Below are positions 16,597 through 25,392 of a stretch of 64,000 nt of DNA, piece by piece (the stretch's first letter is position 1; each line of letters begins with the position of its first letter). Source of the DNA: Nostoc sp. 'Peltigera membranacea cyanobiont' 210A (lineage in GTDB: Bacteria > Cyanobacteriota > Cyanobacteriia > Cyanobacteriales > Nostocaceae); assembly GCF_002246015.1 (NCBI RefSeq), contig NZ_NOLJ01000006.1:384144-448143 (forward strand), given 5' to 3'. The notes beneath the pieces are model-generated. The model saw only the letters and a program-made list of their open reading frames with translations, did not search any database and was not told the DNA's origin. Position numbers and translations under genes: made by a program.

Positions 16597-16926
16597 GCGA
16601 TCGCACCGTGTAGATTTTGCTGGCGATCGCTTTTTATCTCACACAAAGGCTCAAAGGAAGAAGAGAGCGATCGCAGGAGATTTGGTGATCGCTTTTTTAC
16701 CTTATATAAAGGAAGAGGAGCGATCGCACCGTGTAGATTTTGCTGGCGATCGCTTTTTTTAACGAACCACTCCAGGCGCAGAGAACACAGAGGAACAGAA
16801 GGGGCGATCGCACGGTGAAGATTTTGCAGGCGATCGCTCTTTTTAAAGAACCACAGAGGCGCAGAGAACATAGAGAAAGAAGATAGCGATCGCACTGTGG
16901 AGATTTGGCGATCGCTCTTTTCTAGC
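16597..16926. repeat. Array of five HIP1-bounded repeat units
   Basis: Five units start at about 16597, 16666, 16720, 16803 and 16886. Each begins GCGATCGCACCGTGTAGATT or close, has a second GCGATCGC 20-25 bases later, then a T-run, then a purine-rich spacer resembling ACCACAGAGGCGCAGAGAAC. Units are 53-83 bp. Since GCGATCGC is its own reverse complement, each unit can fold. The short reading frames through the array on both strands simply translate the repeat. Confidence 0.85.
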
Positions 16927-16931
16927 CACAT

Positions 16932-17206
16932 AATATTTAGTATGGTTACACTCCATTCTTACTAAGTAAAATTGCTGAGGTATTTTGTCCTTATCTAACC
17001 CAAAATGGTTCATGGCTGACAATAATATCTTTATTTAGCTACTAGGTAAAGCTTCAAGATTATTTTGTCAATCAATAAAAAGCACTTATCTAACTGGAGA
17101 TAAGCTAAAAAACATCTAATTTGCATAATCAAATTAAACATAACTCTTGTGGGGTGGGCATCTTTCCCGCCCAGCTTATGCAATTTAAATATGGAACAGC
17201 TTAGTC
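16932..17206 (+). other. Leader region of GTPase/WD40 operon
   Basis: About 275 bases with no gene. It includes the palindrome GGGGTGGGCATCTTTCCCGCCC (17153-17174), a repeat seen elsewhere in cyanobacteria, and a GGAACAG sequence (17194-17200) that could serve the TTG start at 17207. Confidence 0.35.
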
Positions 17207-18343
17207 TTGAATACTTACACAGTAATTATGCTAGGCCCATCTGGATCTGGCAAGACAGTTTTTTTGGCAAGTATGTATAAGAACCTATCCACGCAGGGAG
17301 AGCATGGCTTCTTTTTAGAAGTTGATGGAGCAGAAAAAAGAAAGCGACTGAACAACATCTATACACAAATTGCTGTTGATGAGAAATGGCCAAAAGGGAC
17401 AACATATAGCGAAATATCAGAATGGACTTTCACTTGTCGTGTTCAGACAGAAAACCTGCCAATTTACTCAGCTTGTAAATTTGCCTATTTGGATTATGCT
17501 GGTGGCAGGCTAACAGATGAAATGGAAGAAGAAGACGCTGCATTTGAGAGCAAGCTTAAAGAAGCTGAAACTATGCTGGGATTGTTAGACGGTCAGAGAC
17601 TTTCTGCATTAATGCGTAATGAAAAGCTAGGAAAACTTTGGGCTATAAACGATTTACCCAATATGCTTCATCTAATGCAGAATAGTAACAAACCAATTCA
17701 CTTTGTTATTAGTAAGTGGGATGTTGTACAAGGAAACTTTACATTAGAACAAATACGCGATCGCTTGCTACAAATTGAGGAATTTAGAAATCTAGTCAAA
17801 CTGCGTAATAAAGCGGGTACACCAGTGCGCTTAATTCCAGTAAGTGCAGTAGGTATAGGTTTTGCTAAATTGCAACCAGATGGCAGTATGGCAAAAACTG
17901 GGGAGTTACCGCAACCATTTCATGTAGAAGTACCTTTAGCTTGTATTTTGCCAGATGTGATACAAAGCAAGCTAGAGGAACTCATGAGAAAGAGGCTAGA
18001 AGAACTTAGTACACCAATTGAAGTTAAACCAAACTTGAGTTTTTGGGAGAGATTAGGTCAAGCTTTTGGTAGTGGTCTGAAAATTGTGCAGCAAATTTTA
18101 CCTAAAAAGTATCAATTTGCTGAAGATATCCTACAAAAATTGATTGAGTATGCTGAAGAACCAGCACAGAAGAAACAAGAAGCAGCAGTTAGAAGAACTG
18201 ATGAGCTTCGTCGTGAACAGGCAGCATCACTCAAGGTAGTTGCCGATGAAGAAACAGCATTAAAGCACGTAATTAATTGCTTCTTATCTATTAGAAATAA
18301 ACTCGACTACACATTTCCAGAATCGGATATTATGTTGCCATGA
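17207..18343 (+). CDS. P-loop GTPase of a conflict-type system
   Basis: 378 residues. Walker A GPSGSGKT at 10-17, a Walker B/G3-like DYAGG at 96-100, and a G4-like SKWD at 169-172 define a TRAFAC-type GTPase. The opening VIMLGPSGSGKTVFLASMY resembles the double-GTPase (DO-GTPase) proteins of NTPase-dependent conflict systems. Residues 250-378 are helical and charged, with a basic/amphipathic stretch about 280-310. I chose the TTG at 17207 because the first ATG (17228) would cut the strand before Walker A. The next gene overlaps by four bases (ATGA), so the two products are probably made together. Family assignment is inference; GTPase motifs are directly visible. Confidence 0.75.
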   Translation: MNTYTVIMLGPSGSGKTVFLASMYKNLSTQGEHGFFLEVDGAEKRKRLNNIYTQIAVDEKWPKGTTYSEISEWTFTCRVQTENLPIYSACKFAYLDYAGGRLTDEMEEEDAAFESKLKEAETMLGLLDGQRLSALMRNEKLGKLWAINDLPNMLHLMQNSNKPIHFVISKWDVVQGNFTLEQIRDRLLQIEEFRNLVKLRNKAGTPVRLIPVSAVGIGFAKLQPDGSMAKTGELPQPFHVEVPLACILPDVIQSKLEELMRKRLEELSTPIEVKPNLSFWERLGQAFGSGLKIVQQILPKKYQFAEDILQKLIEYAEEPAQKKQEAAVRRTDELRREQAASLKVVADEETALKHVINCFLSIRNKLDYTFPESDIMLP

Positions 18344-19809
18344 AAAGTATTCAGGCTTGGGGGTTCTTAGTAAGCCGTAATCAATACCTTGACTACAGGA
18401 CGGTTGTAGCTCCCAATTTCATGTGTCAAGCTGGCGCATCTAGCATACTTGCTAAAGCAGCAGAGGGTGATTTAACTGAAAACGGTTCTGTTGTGTACCG
18501 CGAAATATATGACTCTAAGGTTGGAGATTTTACTATAGTTTTTCGGGTTATTGAAGCAACTGCGGAAGATACAGGTATTCCTGGTAATGGCGTTTTGAAA
18601 GATACATTTGGCAGAGAAATTTATTTAATAGAGGGCATTGTTTTAAGAGAATTAATGCCAGATATTATAGTTACACAGGACAATATCGAAAAAGTTCATA
18701 AACATCTGGTAAAGTTTTACTACGAATTTTGGGATTGCACAACACCTGCCTCTGCCTTCTCCTCAGAGCATTTAAGTTTACAAATCGATAATACTTCAGA
18801 TGTGTGTTTAAAATATATACTAAAGCCATATAATTTTGGCGGCAAGCAATTACAAAAATCAGAAAAATCATCAATAAAAAAAACTAATTCATGGGAGTTT
18901 ATATCTAGTGATATTTTTGCTGGTGAAATTAGTTCATGTGCTTTTATTTCTGATGATAATTTGCTAGCTATTCGCTATGATCAAAAAATTGATATATGGA
19001 ATTTTAGTAATCGGCGAAAAATTCATTGTTTCTCAGGAGGAAAAATCATATTTGGTGGTTATCTTGCACCAATGGCTATCAATCAAACTGGGCAATTTAT
19101 TGCTAGTGCTATGATTGAAGGGACTGATTGCAATTTCGTTAAATTGTGGGATATAAAAAGTAAGCAAGAGACACTCATTGGTGAACATTTATGGACTGGA
19201 TTCCATAGAGTTAAGGCTATAGCTTTTACTCCTGATAGTAAAATAGTTGCTAGTGGTGGTGGGGATAAGACTATTAAGCTATGGGATATTAAAGAAGAAC
19301 AATTAGAACTTGGTAGTCTTAGTGGGCATGATAGTGAAGTTCTATGTATAGCGATTAGCCCAGATGGTAAAACTCTTGCTAGTGGTGATGGACACGGAGT
19401 TATTAAGTTTTGGGACTTAGGAAAGAGACAAGAAAGTTGCAGTATCAAAGCTGGTAAACTTTCAGTACCTATTAATTCACTGGCTTTTAGTCCTAATGGT
19501 CAAATACTGGCTAGTGGCAGTGATGATCATAGTATTAAACTTTGGAATGTAAAGACGAAAAAAGAAGATTGCACAATTGGACAGCACTCTTCTCCAGTAA
19601 ATGCAGTAGCTTTTAGCCCAGATGGTCAAATAATCGCTAGTGGAGGTGATGACTATAAAATCAGAATTTGGGAGTTAAAAAGTAAAACAGTAATTTTGGA
19701 GCTTTCTGGACATACCAAAGAAGTTAAATCAATAGCTTTTAGTCCTGATGGTCAAACTCTTGTTAGTGGTAGCAAGGATCGTACAATTAGAGTGTGGCAG
19801 CGTATATAA
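18340..19809 (+). CDS. WD40 protein with unrecognised N-terminal domain, GTPase partner
   Basis: 489 residues. Residues 1-170 form a domain I do not recognise (MKSIQAWGFLVSRNQYLDYR; VYREIYDSKVGDFTIVFRVI; REIYLIEGIVLRELMPDII). Residues about 190-489 form seven WD40 repeats, enough for one closed propeller; the first two are degenerate, and repeats 3-7 keep SPDGxxLASGxxDxxIKxWD. The gene overlaps the GTPase stop by four bases, so translational coupling is likely. The propeller would serve as a sensor or scaffold and the N-terminal domain as the adaptor to the GTPase, but this is inference. A short hairpin follows the stop. Confidence 0.8.
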   Translation: MKSIQAWGFLVSRNQYLDYRTVVAPNFMCQAGASSILAKAAEGDLTENGSVVYREIYDSKVGDFTIVFRVIEATAEDTGIPGNGVLKDTFGREIYLIEGIVLRELMPDIIVTQDNIEKVHKHLVKFYYEFWDCTTPASAFSSEHLSLQIDNTSDVCLKYILKPYNFGGKQLQKSEKSSIKKTNSWEFISSDIFAGEISSCAFISDDNLLAIRYDQKIDIWNFSNRRKIHCFSGGKIIFGGYLAPMAINQTGQFIASAMIEGTDCNFVKLWDIKSKQETLIGEHLWTGFHRVKAIAFTPDSKIVASGGGDKTIKLWDIKEEQLELGSLSGHDSEVLCIAISPDGKTLASGDGHGVIKFWDLGKRQESCSIKAGKLSVPINSLAFSPNGQILASGSDDHSIKLWNVKTKKEDCTIGQHSSPVNAVAFSPDGQIIASGGDDYKIRIWELKSKTVILELSGHTKEVKSIAFSPDGQTLVSGSKDRTIRVWQRI

Positions 19810-19810
19810 A

Positions 19811-19832
19811 GCATTGAAATTGTTTTCAATGC
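19811..19832 (+). terminator. Weak hairpin after GTPase/WD40 operon
   Basis: GCATTGAA (19811-19818) pairs with TTCAATGC (19825-19832). There is no T-tract, so terminator function is uncertain. A repeat with TTCGCGCCCTTTGCGCCCTT lies downstream at 19919-19945. Confidence 0.35.
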
Positions 19833-19954
19833 ATCAAGCAAGTTAATCCGCTAGCAAAAAAACTTGCCCCAGAAGCATCACACCCCCAAGGCAAGCCAAC
19901 TCTCTAATTCTTTCTTTACTTCGCGCCCTTTGCGCCCTTTGCGGTTCGTTTCTC

Positions 19955-21361
19955 TTAAAGTTGCTTAACCTCAGAAACCAACTTCGACACCATATCCTTA
20001 GCACTGCCAAAAAGCATTGTAGTTTTATCCTTGTAGAACAACTCATTATCTACACCGGCAAAACCCGTACTCATCCCGCGCTTAATCACAATCGTCTGCT
20101 TCGCCCGATCTACTTCCAAAATCGGCATACCATAAATCGGGCTACTTGTATCACTCCGCGCCGCCGGATTTACCACATCATTTGCCCCAATTACTAAAGC
20201 CACATCCGCTTGATCGAACTGGGGATTAATATCATCCATGTCATACAACTGCGTATAAGGCACATTTGCCTCCGCCAGCAACACATTCATGTGGCCCGGC
20301 ATTCTCCCAGCAACAGGGTGAATGGCATACTTGACATCAACGCCCATTTTTTCTAACTGATCTGACAATTCCCGGACGCTATGTTGCGCTTGGGCAACTG
20401 CCATACCATAACCAGGTACAATTACCACAGAACGGGCATAACCCAACATCATCGCCCCTTCTTCGGGATCGATACTGCGGACGGTTTGATCGGTTGCACC
20501 ACCACTAGCAGCAGCACCACCAGAACTAGATCCTGTACCAAAAGCGCTGAACAGCACACTAAATAAGGAGCGGTTCATCGCCTTACACATAATTTCGGTG
20601 AGGATTAAGCCAGATGCTCCCACCAAAGCCCCAGCGATGATTAACATATTGTTCATCACCACGAACCCAGCAGCAGCAGCCGCCACACCTGACAACGAGT
20701 TCAACAGCGAGATTACCACTGGCATATCGCCGCCACCAATGGGGAGGACGAACATCACGCCCAGCAGCAATGAAACGCCAACCACTCCCAAGAATATGGG
20801 TAAGCTATCTGGTGTGATGATTAAATAGGCACTACCTACTATATAAGCACCCAGAAGCAAAAGGTTAAATGGTTGCTGGAAAGGAAATGTAATCGGGGAA
20901 CCGCTAATTAAACCTTGCAATTTGGCAAAGGCTAAAAAACTACCCGTGAAGGTAATACCACCGATTAACACGTCCAATAGGATGGAAATGTTGACATCTA
21001 GGGGTATCGGCTGAGAACTATCTAATAACCGCCAGAATTCGGCAACAGCTACTAATGCCGAAGCCGCACCGCCCAAACCGTTGAGTAAACCCACCATTTG
21101 GGGCATTTCGGTCATTTGGACTTTGTAGGCAACGATCGCACCAATTCCCGATCCAATCGCCAAGCCCAACAATATCATCTCGTAGTTCAACACGTGTTGA
21201 TCGAGCATTGTCGCCACAATTGCCAGTAGCATCCCCACAGCCGCTACAATATTACCGTTTCTCGCTGTAGCAGGCGATCCCAGCTTTTTCAAGCCCAGAA
21301 TGAATAACGATGCAGCGACTAAGTACGTCAGCTGAATGCCAGTTGGTAAAAAGTCGCTCAC
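19955..21361 (-). CDS. pntB: NAD(P) transhydrogenase subunit beta
   Basis: 468 residues. This subunit carries the NADP(H)-binding domain III and about nine membrane helices of the proton-translocating transhydrogenase. It uses proton motive force to reduce NADP+ with NADH. The C-terminal third shows VIVPGYGMAVAQAQHSVREL (the NADP-binding GYGMAVAQAQ motif) and VALVIGANDVVNPAA. The length is normal. The start overlaps the stop of pntAB by four bases and the order is pntAA-pntAB-pntB, so the three are one operon on the minus strand. Confidence 0.96.
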   Translation of the reverse strand: MSDFLPTGIQLTYLVAASLFILGLKKLGSPATARNGNIVAAVGMLLAIVATMLDQHVLNYEMILLGLAIGSGIGAIVAYKVQMTEMPQMVGLLNGLGGAASALVAVAEFWRLLDSSQPIPLDVNISILLDVLIGGITFTGSFLAFAKLQGLISGSPITFPFQQPFNLLLLGAYIVGSAYLIITPDSLPIFLGVVGVSLLLGVMFVLPIGGGDMPVVISLLNSLSGVAAAAAGFVVMNNMLIIAGALVGASGLILTEIMCKAMNRSLFSVLFSAFGTGSSSGGAAASGGATDQTVRSIDPEEGAMMLGYARSVVIVPGYGMAVAQAQHSVRELSDQLEKMGVDVKYAIHPVAGRMPGHMNVLLAEANVPYTQLYDMDDINPQFDQADVALVIGANDVVNPAARSDTSSPIYGMPILEVDRAKQTIVIKRGMSTGFAGVDNELFYKDKTTMLFGSAKDMVSKLVSEVKQL

Positions 21362-21651
21362 GCCTTAATCTCCTTCTTCTTGAACATTTGCAACATTCTG
21401 TCTGTGACTAAAAAACCACCCACAACGTTGATTGTTGCCAATACCACAGCAATCAAACCGAGAATTACTGACACACTCGTATCTCTCGCACCAGCAGCAA
21501 CTATTGCTCCAAGTACCGCAATCCCAGAAATCGCGTTTGAGCCTGACATTAAGGGCGTGTGTAGAGTCGGTGGGATTTTGTTGATAACTTCAAAGCCGAT
21601 AAAAGATGCCAAAACAAATACAAACAAAGCAGCAAGTAATGCCTCTGTCAT
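21358..21651 (-). CDS. pntAB: NAD(P) transhydrogenase subunit alpha, membrane part
   Basis: 97 residues with three hydrophobic helices. It corresponds to the membrane part of the alpha chain, which is a separate polypeptide in cyanobacteria and Rhodospirillum. The motifs SGSNAISGIAVLGAI and GFLVTDRMLQMF are characteristic. AAGGAG lies upstream of the ATG. It sits between pntAA (32 bp upstream) and pntB (four-base overlap). Confidence 0.95.
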   Translation of the reverse strand: MTEALLAALFVFVLASFIGFEVINKIPPTLHTPLMSGSNAISGIAVLGAIVAAGARDTSVSVILGLIAVVLATINVVGGFLVTDRMLQMFKKKEIKA

Positions 21652-21683
21652 GAAATCAAAACTCCTTATGTTAATTTGGGCTA

Positions 21684-22850
21684 CTAGCCTGCTCCAACTC
21701 CGCTCAAGGCTTGTAGCGCATCCCGCACTCGCTGATTGCGAATTTCACCAGCGTGGGTAACGCAAGCTGCATCAACGATGTCGTCGCTAAAGTCCACCTG
21801 CAAAGCTTTGTCTTTAATTAGCAGTTGCATCAACGATGTAACGTTCTTGGCATACAATTGGCTGGCGTGAATTGGCATCGATGATGGGAGATTGATCGGG
21901 CCGATAATTGTTACACCGTTCCAGACAATATCTTTACCGGGTTCTGTACAGGCGCAGTTACCACCCTGATCAGCAGCCAAATCCACAATTACTGAACCTG
22001 GTTTCATTTGTGCCACCATTTCTTCTGTAACTAGCCGTGGTGCTTGTCTCCCAGGTACTTGAGCAGTAGTAATCACTACATCAGAATTCTTAACGTGTTC
22101 GGCGACAACTTCTTGGGTACGTTGTTTGCTAGCCTCAGAAATTTCCTTGGCGTAACCGCCAGCAGCGACGGTTTCTTCGTCTAATTTGACTTCAACGAAT
22201 TTTGCCCCTAAGCTTTGCACTTCTTCTTTGACGGCGGGACGGATATCAAAGGCTTCTACTACTGCTCCCAAACGTCTGGCGGTAGCGATCGCTTGCAATC
22301 CGGCTACACCAGCGCCCATAATAAATACTTTCGCTGGAGCGATCGTACCTGCGGCTGTGGTTAACATCGGGAAATATTTCGGTAATGCAGCTGCCGCAAT
22401 TAATACTGCTTTGTAACCTGCTAATGAAGCTTGCGAAGACAAAGCATCCATACTTTGCGCCCTGGTAGTACGGGGGATCATTTCCATACTCAAGGCTGTG
22501 ACTTTCCGATTTGCTAGTTGCTGGGCTACAACAGGATTTCCCAAAGGATTGAGGAAACTGACTAATACAGCCCCTTCCTTTAACAAATCAACTTCTGAGC
22601 GTCCATCTTCTCGTTCTTGCGGTGGACTGACTTTCAACAGAATATCTGTTTCGCCCCATAATTTGGCAGTATCGCTGATGATTGTGGCTCCTGCTGCTTC
22701 ATAGTCAGGATCGCTAAAAAAAGATCGCTCTCCTGCACCTGCTTCTACCCACACTTCCAAACCTTGTTTTACCAATCGGGCAACGGTGTCAGGAATTAAT
22801 GCCACACGACGTTCACAAACTTCAATTTCTTTAGCAACTGCTATTCTCAT
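21684..22850 (-). CDS. pntAA: NAD(P) transhydrogenase subunit alpha, NAD-binding part
   Basis: 388 residues from the ATG at 22850, which has AGGAG six bases upstream; the frame is open 12 codons further but that region lacks homology. It is the soluble NAD(H)-binding domain I. It starts MRIAVAKEIEVCERRVALIP, typical of the alanine dehydrogenase/PNT family. The Rossmann glycine motif is VFIMGAGVAGLQAIATARRL, followed by VEAFDIRPAVKEEV. The RQAPRLVTEEMVAQMKPGSV and AADQGGNCACT segments are diagnostic. It is the first gene of the pnt operon. Confidence 0.95.
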   Translation of the reverse strand: MRIAVAKEIEVCERRVALIPDTVARLVKQGLEVWVEAGAGERSFFSDPDYEAAGATIISDTAKLWGETDILLKVSPPQEREDGRSEVDLLKEGAVLVSFLNPLGNPVVAQQLANRKVTALSMEMIPRTTRAQSMDALSSQASLAGYKAVLIAAAALPKYFPMLTTAAGTIAPAKVFIMGAGVAGLQAIATARRLGAVVEAFDIRPAVKEEVQSLGAKFVEVKLDEETVAAGGYAKEISEASKQRTQEVVAEHVKNSDVVITTAQVPGRQAPRLVTEEMVAQMKPGSVIVDLAADQGGNCACTEPGKDIVWNGVTIIGPINLPSSMPIHASQLYAKNVTSLMQLLIKDKALQVDFSDDIVDAACVTHAGEIRNQRVRDALQALSGVGAG

Positions 22851-23616
22851 GAAATCTCCTGAAGATAAATACTTAATCTCTGCCAAGTAAGCGATTGTCT
22901 AGATGAGGCGTGTCCCGCACTCATAGTACTTAGACAGGAACATCACCCATGAATTTTACTTGTAGATTGAACCTTGAATCTTTCCTCTCCCACTCTTAGC
23001 TCTCCAGGCAAAGCCTCACTTTGCCCCTCGCAGATGTCATATTTTCAGATAGTTGCAAACAGGGTTACGTATTGCACATCCTAAATTGATTCCCAAATTT
23101 TGCATCTTTATCTTTAGCTTGTTTTCGGGATTGAAAAATTTTGGTATTCCTTTCTTATAGAGTAATATTGACCGAATTTTGAAAGCTTGATAATTTCCCA
23201 ATCAAATTTTAATGATTACGACTTCGATTCCAATCCAACTTATTTTAATCAATTTAGCCCAACTTAACTGGCGATCGCTGATGACATGGATCAATTTTTA
23301 TAACAAAATTCTCAAATTTAGATACACTTATACATATTTGGAAACACAATCCAACCCCCAACTGTGTTTATATCTAGTTCAAATTTGACCAACTTAGTAA
23401 TCAAATCAGGGCTATGTAAGGGTAATGAAGTAAATTCAATATCCGTTTTTTTAACACTAAGTAATTTTACTGTTGCCTAAAATTCAGATATAATGGCACT
23501 TTTTTTGGAAATTAAACGTCCATTGTCAGGAAGCCAGTAGTAAAGTTTAGTAAAGAATACTAACACACAGTCATTTTTAGATAACAGATTTATATTTTGG
23601 TAGAGGAAGCCCAATT
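22851..23616. other. Divergent intergenic region, pnt operon and DUF2808 gene
   Basis: 766 bases between divergent genes, so it must hold promoters for both. It contains a repeat piece around 23000-23035 (GGCAAAGCCTCACTTTGCCC) and one HIP1 site near 23272. A 58-codon frame at 23212-23388 has no features of a real protein. Confidence 0.4.
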
Positions 23617-24129
23617 ATGCGACGTTTACTTTCTGCTTTAGCCGTGACTAGCTTTTTGGTTACTGGATTACCAGCCTTGAGTTGGGCGCAAAGCTTACCT
23701 GGATTTACGCTGTTTAGCGGCGTCAAACAAGAAAATCAGCTACCCTTCCGCTTAGATTTTGGTGGACAAGCTAATGGTTGGGATCGATACATATTAAGGA
23801 TTCCAGCCAAAAGAATGAAATTGGCAGTTGGTCAATTTGCCATTAACTACCCTGATTATTACAAAGGAACTTTTGACCAGAAAAAAATTGAAGTTCGAGT
23901 CAAAGGCAAAGCAGTGCCGCTTTCTGAGGTGAAGTGGGACAAAGAAGGTAAACTGATTAATATTTTTCCTCAAGAGCCAGTACCAGCAGGTAGCGCAGTC
24001 GAGGTAGTGTTATCTAACGTGAAAAACCCATCCTTCGGCGGAGTTTACTATTTTAACTGTCAAGTACTCTCCCCTGGCGATGTGCCACTACTGCGCTACA
24101 TGGGAACATGGATTTTGAGCATTAATTAA
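23617..24129 (+). CDS. DUF2808 exported protein
   Basis: 170 residues. A clear signal peptide (MRRLLSALAVTSFLVTGLPA, cleavage near SWAQ) is followed by a DUF2808 domain: WDRYILRIPAKRMKLAVGQF, then INYPDYYKGTFD and IFPQEPVPAGSAVEVVLSNV, ending in YFNCQVLSPGDVPLLRYMGT. DUF2808 proteins are cyanobacterial, exported and of unknown function. The ATG follows AGAGGAAG, a good ribosome binding site. It is read in the same direction as rpmH but separated by a repeat-containing 113 bp. Confidence 0.9.
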   Translation: MRRLLSALAVTSFLVTGLPALSWAQSLPGFTLFSGVKQENQLPFRLDFGGQANGWDRYILRIPAKRMKLAVGQFAINYPDYYKGTFDQKKIEVRVKGKAVPLSEVKWDKEGKLINIFPQEPVPAGSAVEVVLSNVKNPSFGGVYYFNCQVLSPGDVPLLRYMGTWILSIN

Positions 24130-24242
24130 GAATCGGGAGTAGGGAGTGGGGATATAACCAATCGGCGATTCCCAATTCCCTAACAAAGTGATACAATTAG
24201 AGATTGTGAGTTTTTATAAAAATCACCTAAGAGGAGAACAGT

Positions 24243-24377
24243 ATGAAAAGAACACTGGGCGGCACTAGCCGTAAGAGAAAAAGAACCTCTGGTTTTCGCG
24301 CCAGGATGCGGACGCCAGACGGTAGAAACGTGATTAGCGCCAGAAGAAGAAAGGGACGTCACCGTCTAGCCGTTTAG
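24243..24377 (+). CDS. rpmH: 50S ribosomal protein L34
   Basis: 44 residues, MKRTLGGTSRKRKRTSGFRA with RMRTPDGRNVISARRRKGRH after it, ending RLAV. This is the cyanobacterial form of L34 (MKRTLGGTxRKRKR) with the invariant GFRxRMxTxxGRxVIxxRRxKGR core. AAGAGGAGA precedes the ATG. L34 sits at the head of the widespread rpmH-rnpA-yidC-jag order, and rnpA follows after 26 bases. Confidence 0.97.
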   Translation: MKRTLGGTSRKRKRTSGFRARMRTPDGRNVISARRRKGRHRLAV

Positions 24378-24403
24378 GGCATATTTAAGCTAAAAGAGCA
24401 TCT

Positions 24404-24826
24404 GTGGCTTTGCCCAAAACAAATCGGCTAAAATCCCGAAAGGATTTCCAGGCAGTTTTCCGAGAAGGAATTCGGCGTCATGGCTCTTATTTAACATTGA
24501 GAGCCTTAAAGCCCTTATGTTCAAAAAAACCTTCTTTGGACACTGCCACTCAGACTACACAAGCAACTGACTTAAAGCTCCTTGCTAGCACGCGGATTGG
24601 CATTTCGATTAGCACAAAAGTCAGCAAAAGGGCAGTGGTTCGCAACCGAATTAAACGGCAAATTACTGCTGCTTTATATAACCTGCTGCCAAAATTATCA
24701 CCAGGATGGCGGCTAGTCTTCATTGTCAAACCTACAGCAGCAGAATCTAAGTGCGTAAGCCCACAATTTCTGCAAGAATTAGAGCAGTTGTTGGCACAAG
24801 CTGAGGTGTTCGATGGGAATTCGTGA
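24404..24826 (+). CDS. rnpA: Ribonuclease P protein component
   Basis: 140 residues with a GTG start (MALPKTNRLKSRKDFQAVF). This basic protein binds the RNase P RNA and helps it remove the 5' leader of precursor tRNA. The family motif KRAVVRNRIKRQITAALYNL (RNRxKR) is visible at about 86-105. Between the first strand and the motif there is an insertion of roughly 25 residues (CSKKPSLDTATQTTQATDLK), common in cyanobacterial RnpA. The 3' end overlaps the next gene by 14 bases. Confidence 0.95.
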   Translation: MALPKTNRLKSRKDFQAVFREGIRRHGSYLTLRALKPLCSKKPSLDTATQTTQATDLKLLASTRIGISISTKVSKRAVVRNRIKRQITAALYNLLPKLSPGWRLVFIVKPTAAESKCVSPQFLQELEQLLAQAEVFDGNS

Positions 24827-25205
24827 AGATGTTTATTATGAAGGTGGCCCCCATATTGGGGATTTAATTGTCAACCTGCTGATTGGGCTAACCATTGTCG
24901 GGCTACCATTAGCAGTCGGAGCAATTGTCAGGGCATTGTGGCTGCGTTTCCGCATCACCGATCGTCGAATTACTGTGATTGGAGGTTGGCAGGGACGCGA
25001 TCGCAGTGACGTAATTTACTCAGAAATTGTCAAAATCGTCAAAGTTCCCCGTGGCATTGGCTTTTGGGGAGATATGGCGATCACCCTAAAAAACGGCAGT
25101 CGTCTTGAATTGCGTGCAATTCCCAATTTTCGGGAAGTCTATGACTACATCAACGAAAGAATTGCCGCCAAAAATCCCGAATATATCGCCACTGCCAACA
25201 AGTGA
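24813..25205 (+). CDS. PH-domain membrane protein
   Basis: 130 residues. After a short N-terminus (MGIREDVYYEGGPHIGDLIV) come two hydrophobic segments (about 17-45), then a bacterial PH-like domain (bPH2/YdbT type): FRITDRRITVIGGWQGRDRS, VIYSEIVKIVKVPRGIGFWG, DMAITLKNGSRLELRAIPNF. It overlaps rnpA by 14 bases and precedes yidC, a position conserved in cyanobacteria, which suggests a membrane-biogenesis role. The precise function is not known. Confidence 0.87.
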   Translation: MGIREDVYYEGGPHIGDLIVNLLIGLTIVGLPLAVGAIVRALWLRFRITDRRITVIGGWQGRDRSDVIYSEIVKIVKVPRGIGFWGDMAITLKNGSRLELRAIPNFREVYDYINERIAAKNPEYIATANK

Positions 25206-25392
25206 TGATAGTAGGGGCAGATTAGGGAGATGGAAGAATCAATGCCCAATCCCCATTACCCCTTATCCCCAGAAGGGCCCCACCTTCCCCAATTTAAATG
25301 TGCGGCTATCCGTAGCGAAAGATAGTCGCCGACAAATCATGATTTAGATAAATTAGATTCAGTTTACAGTACCTCAGGTTGAATTCAGAATA

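Noticed and set aside
16559..16931. Several overlapping frames on both strands, and a possible CRISPR-like array
   Set aside because: The frames translate the HIP1 repeat units. The units vary in length, contain palindromes at both ends and lack uniform repeats with unique spacers, so this is not a CRISPR array.
20381..20828. Frames antisense to pntB
   Set aside because: They are shadows of the strongly supported pntB gene.
23212..23388. 58-codon frame upstream of the DUF2808 gene
   Set aside because: No ribosome binding site, no recognisable pattern and AT-rich composition typical of spacer.
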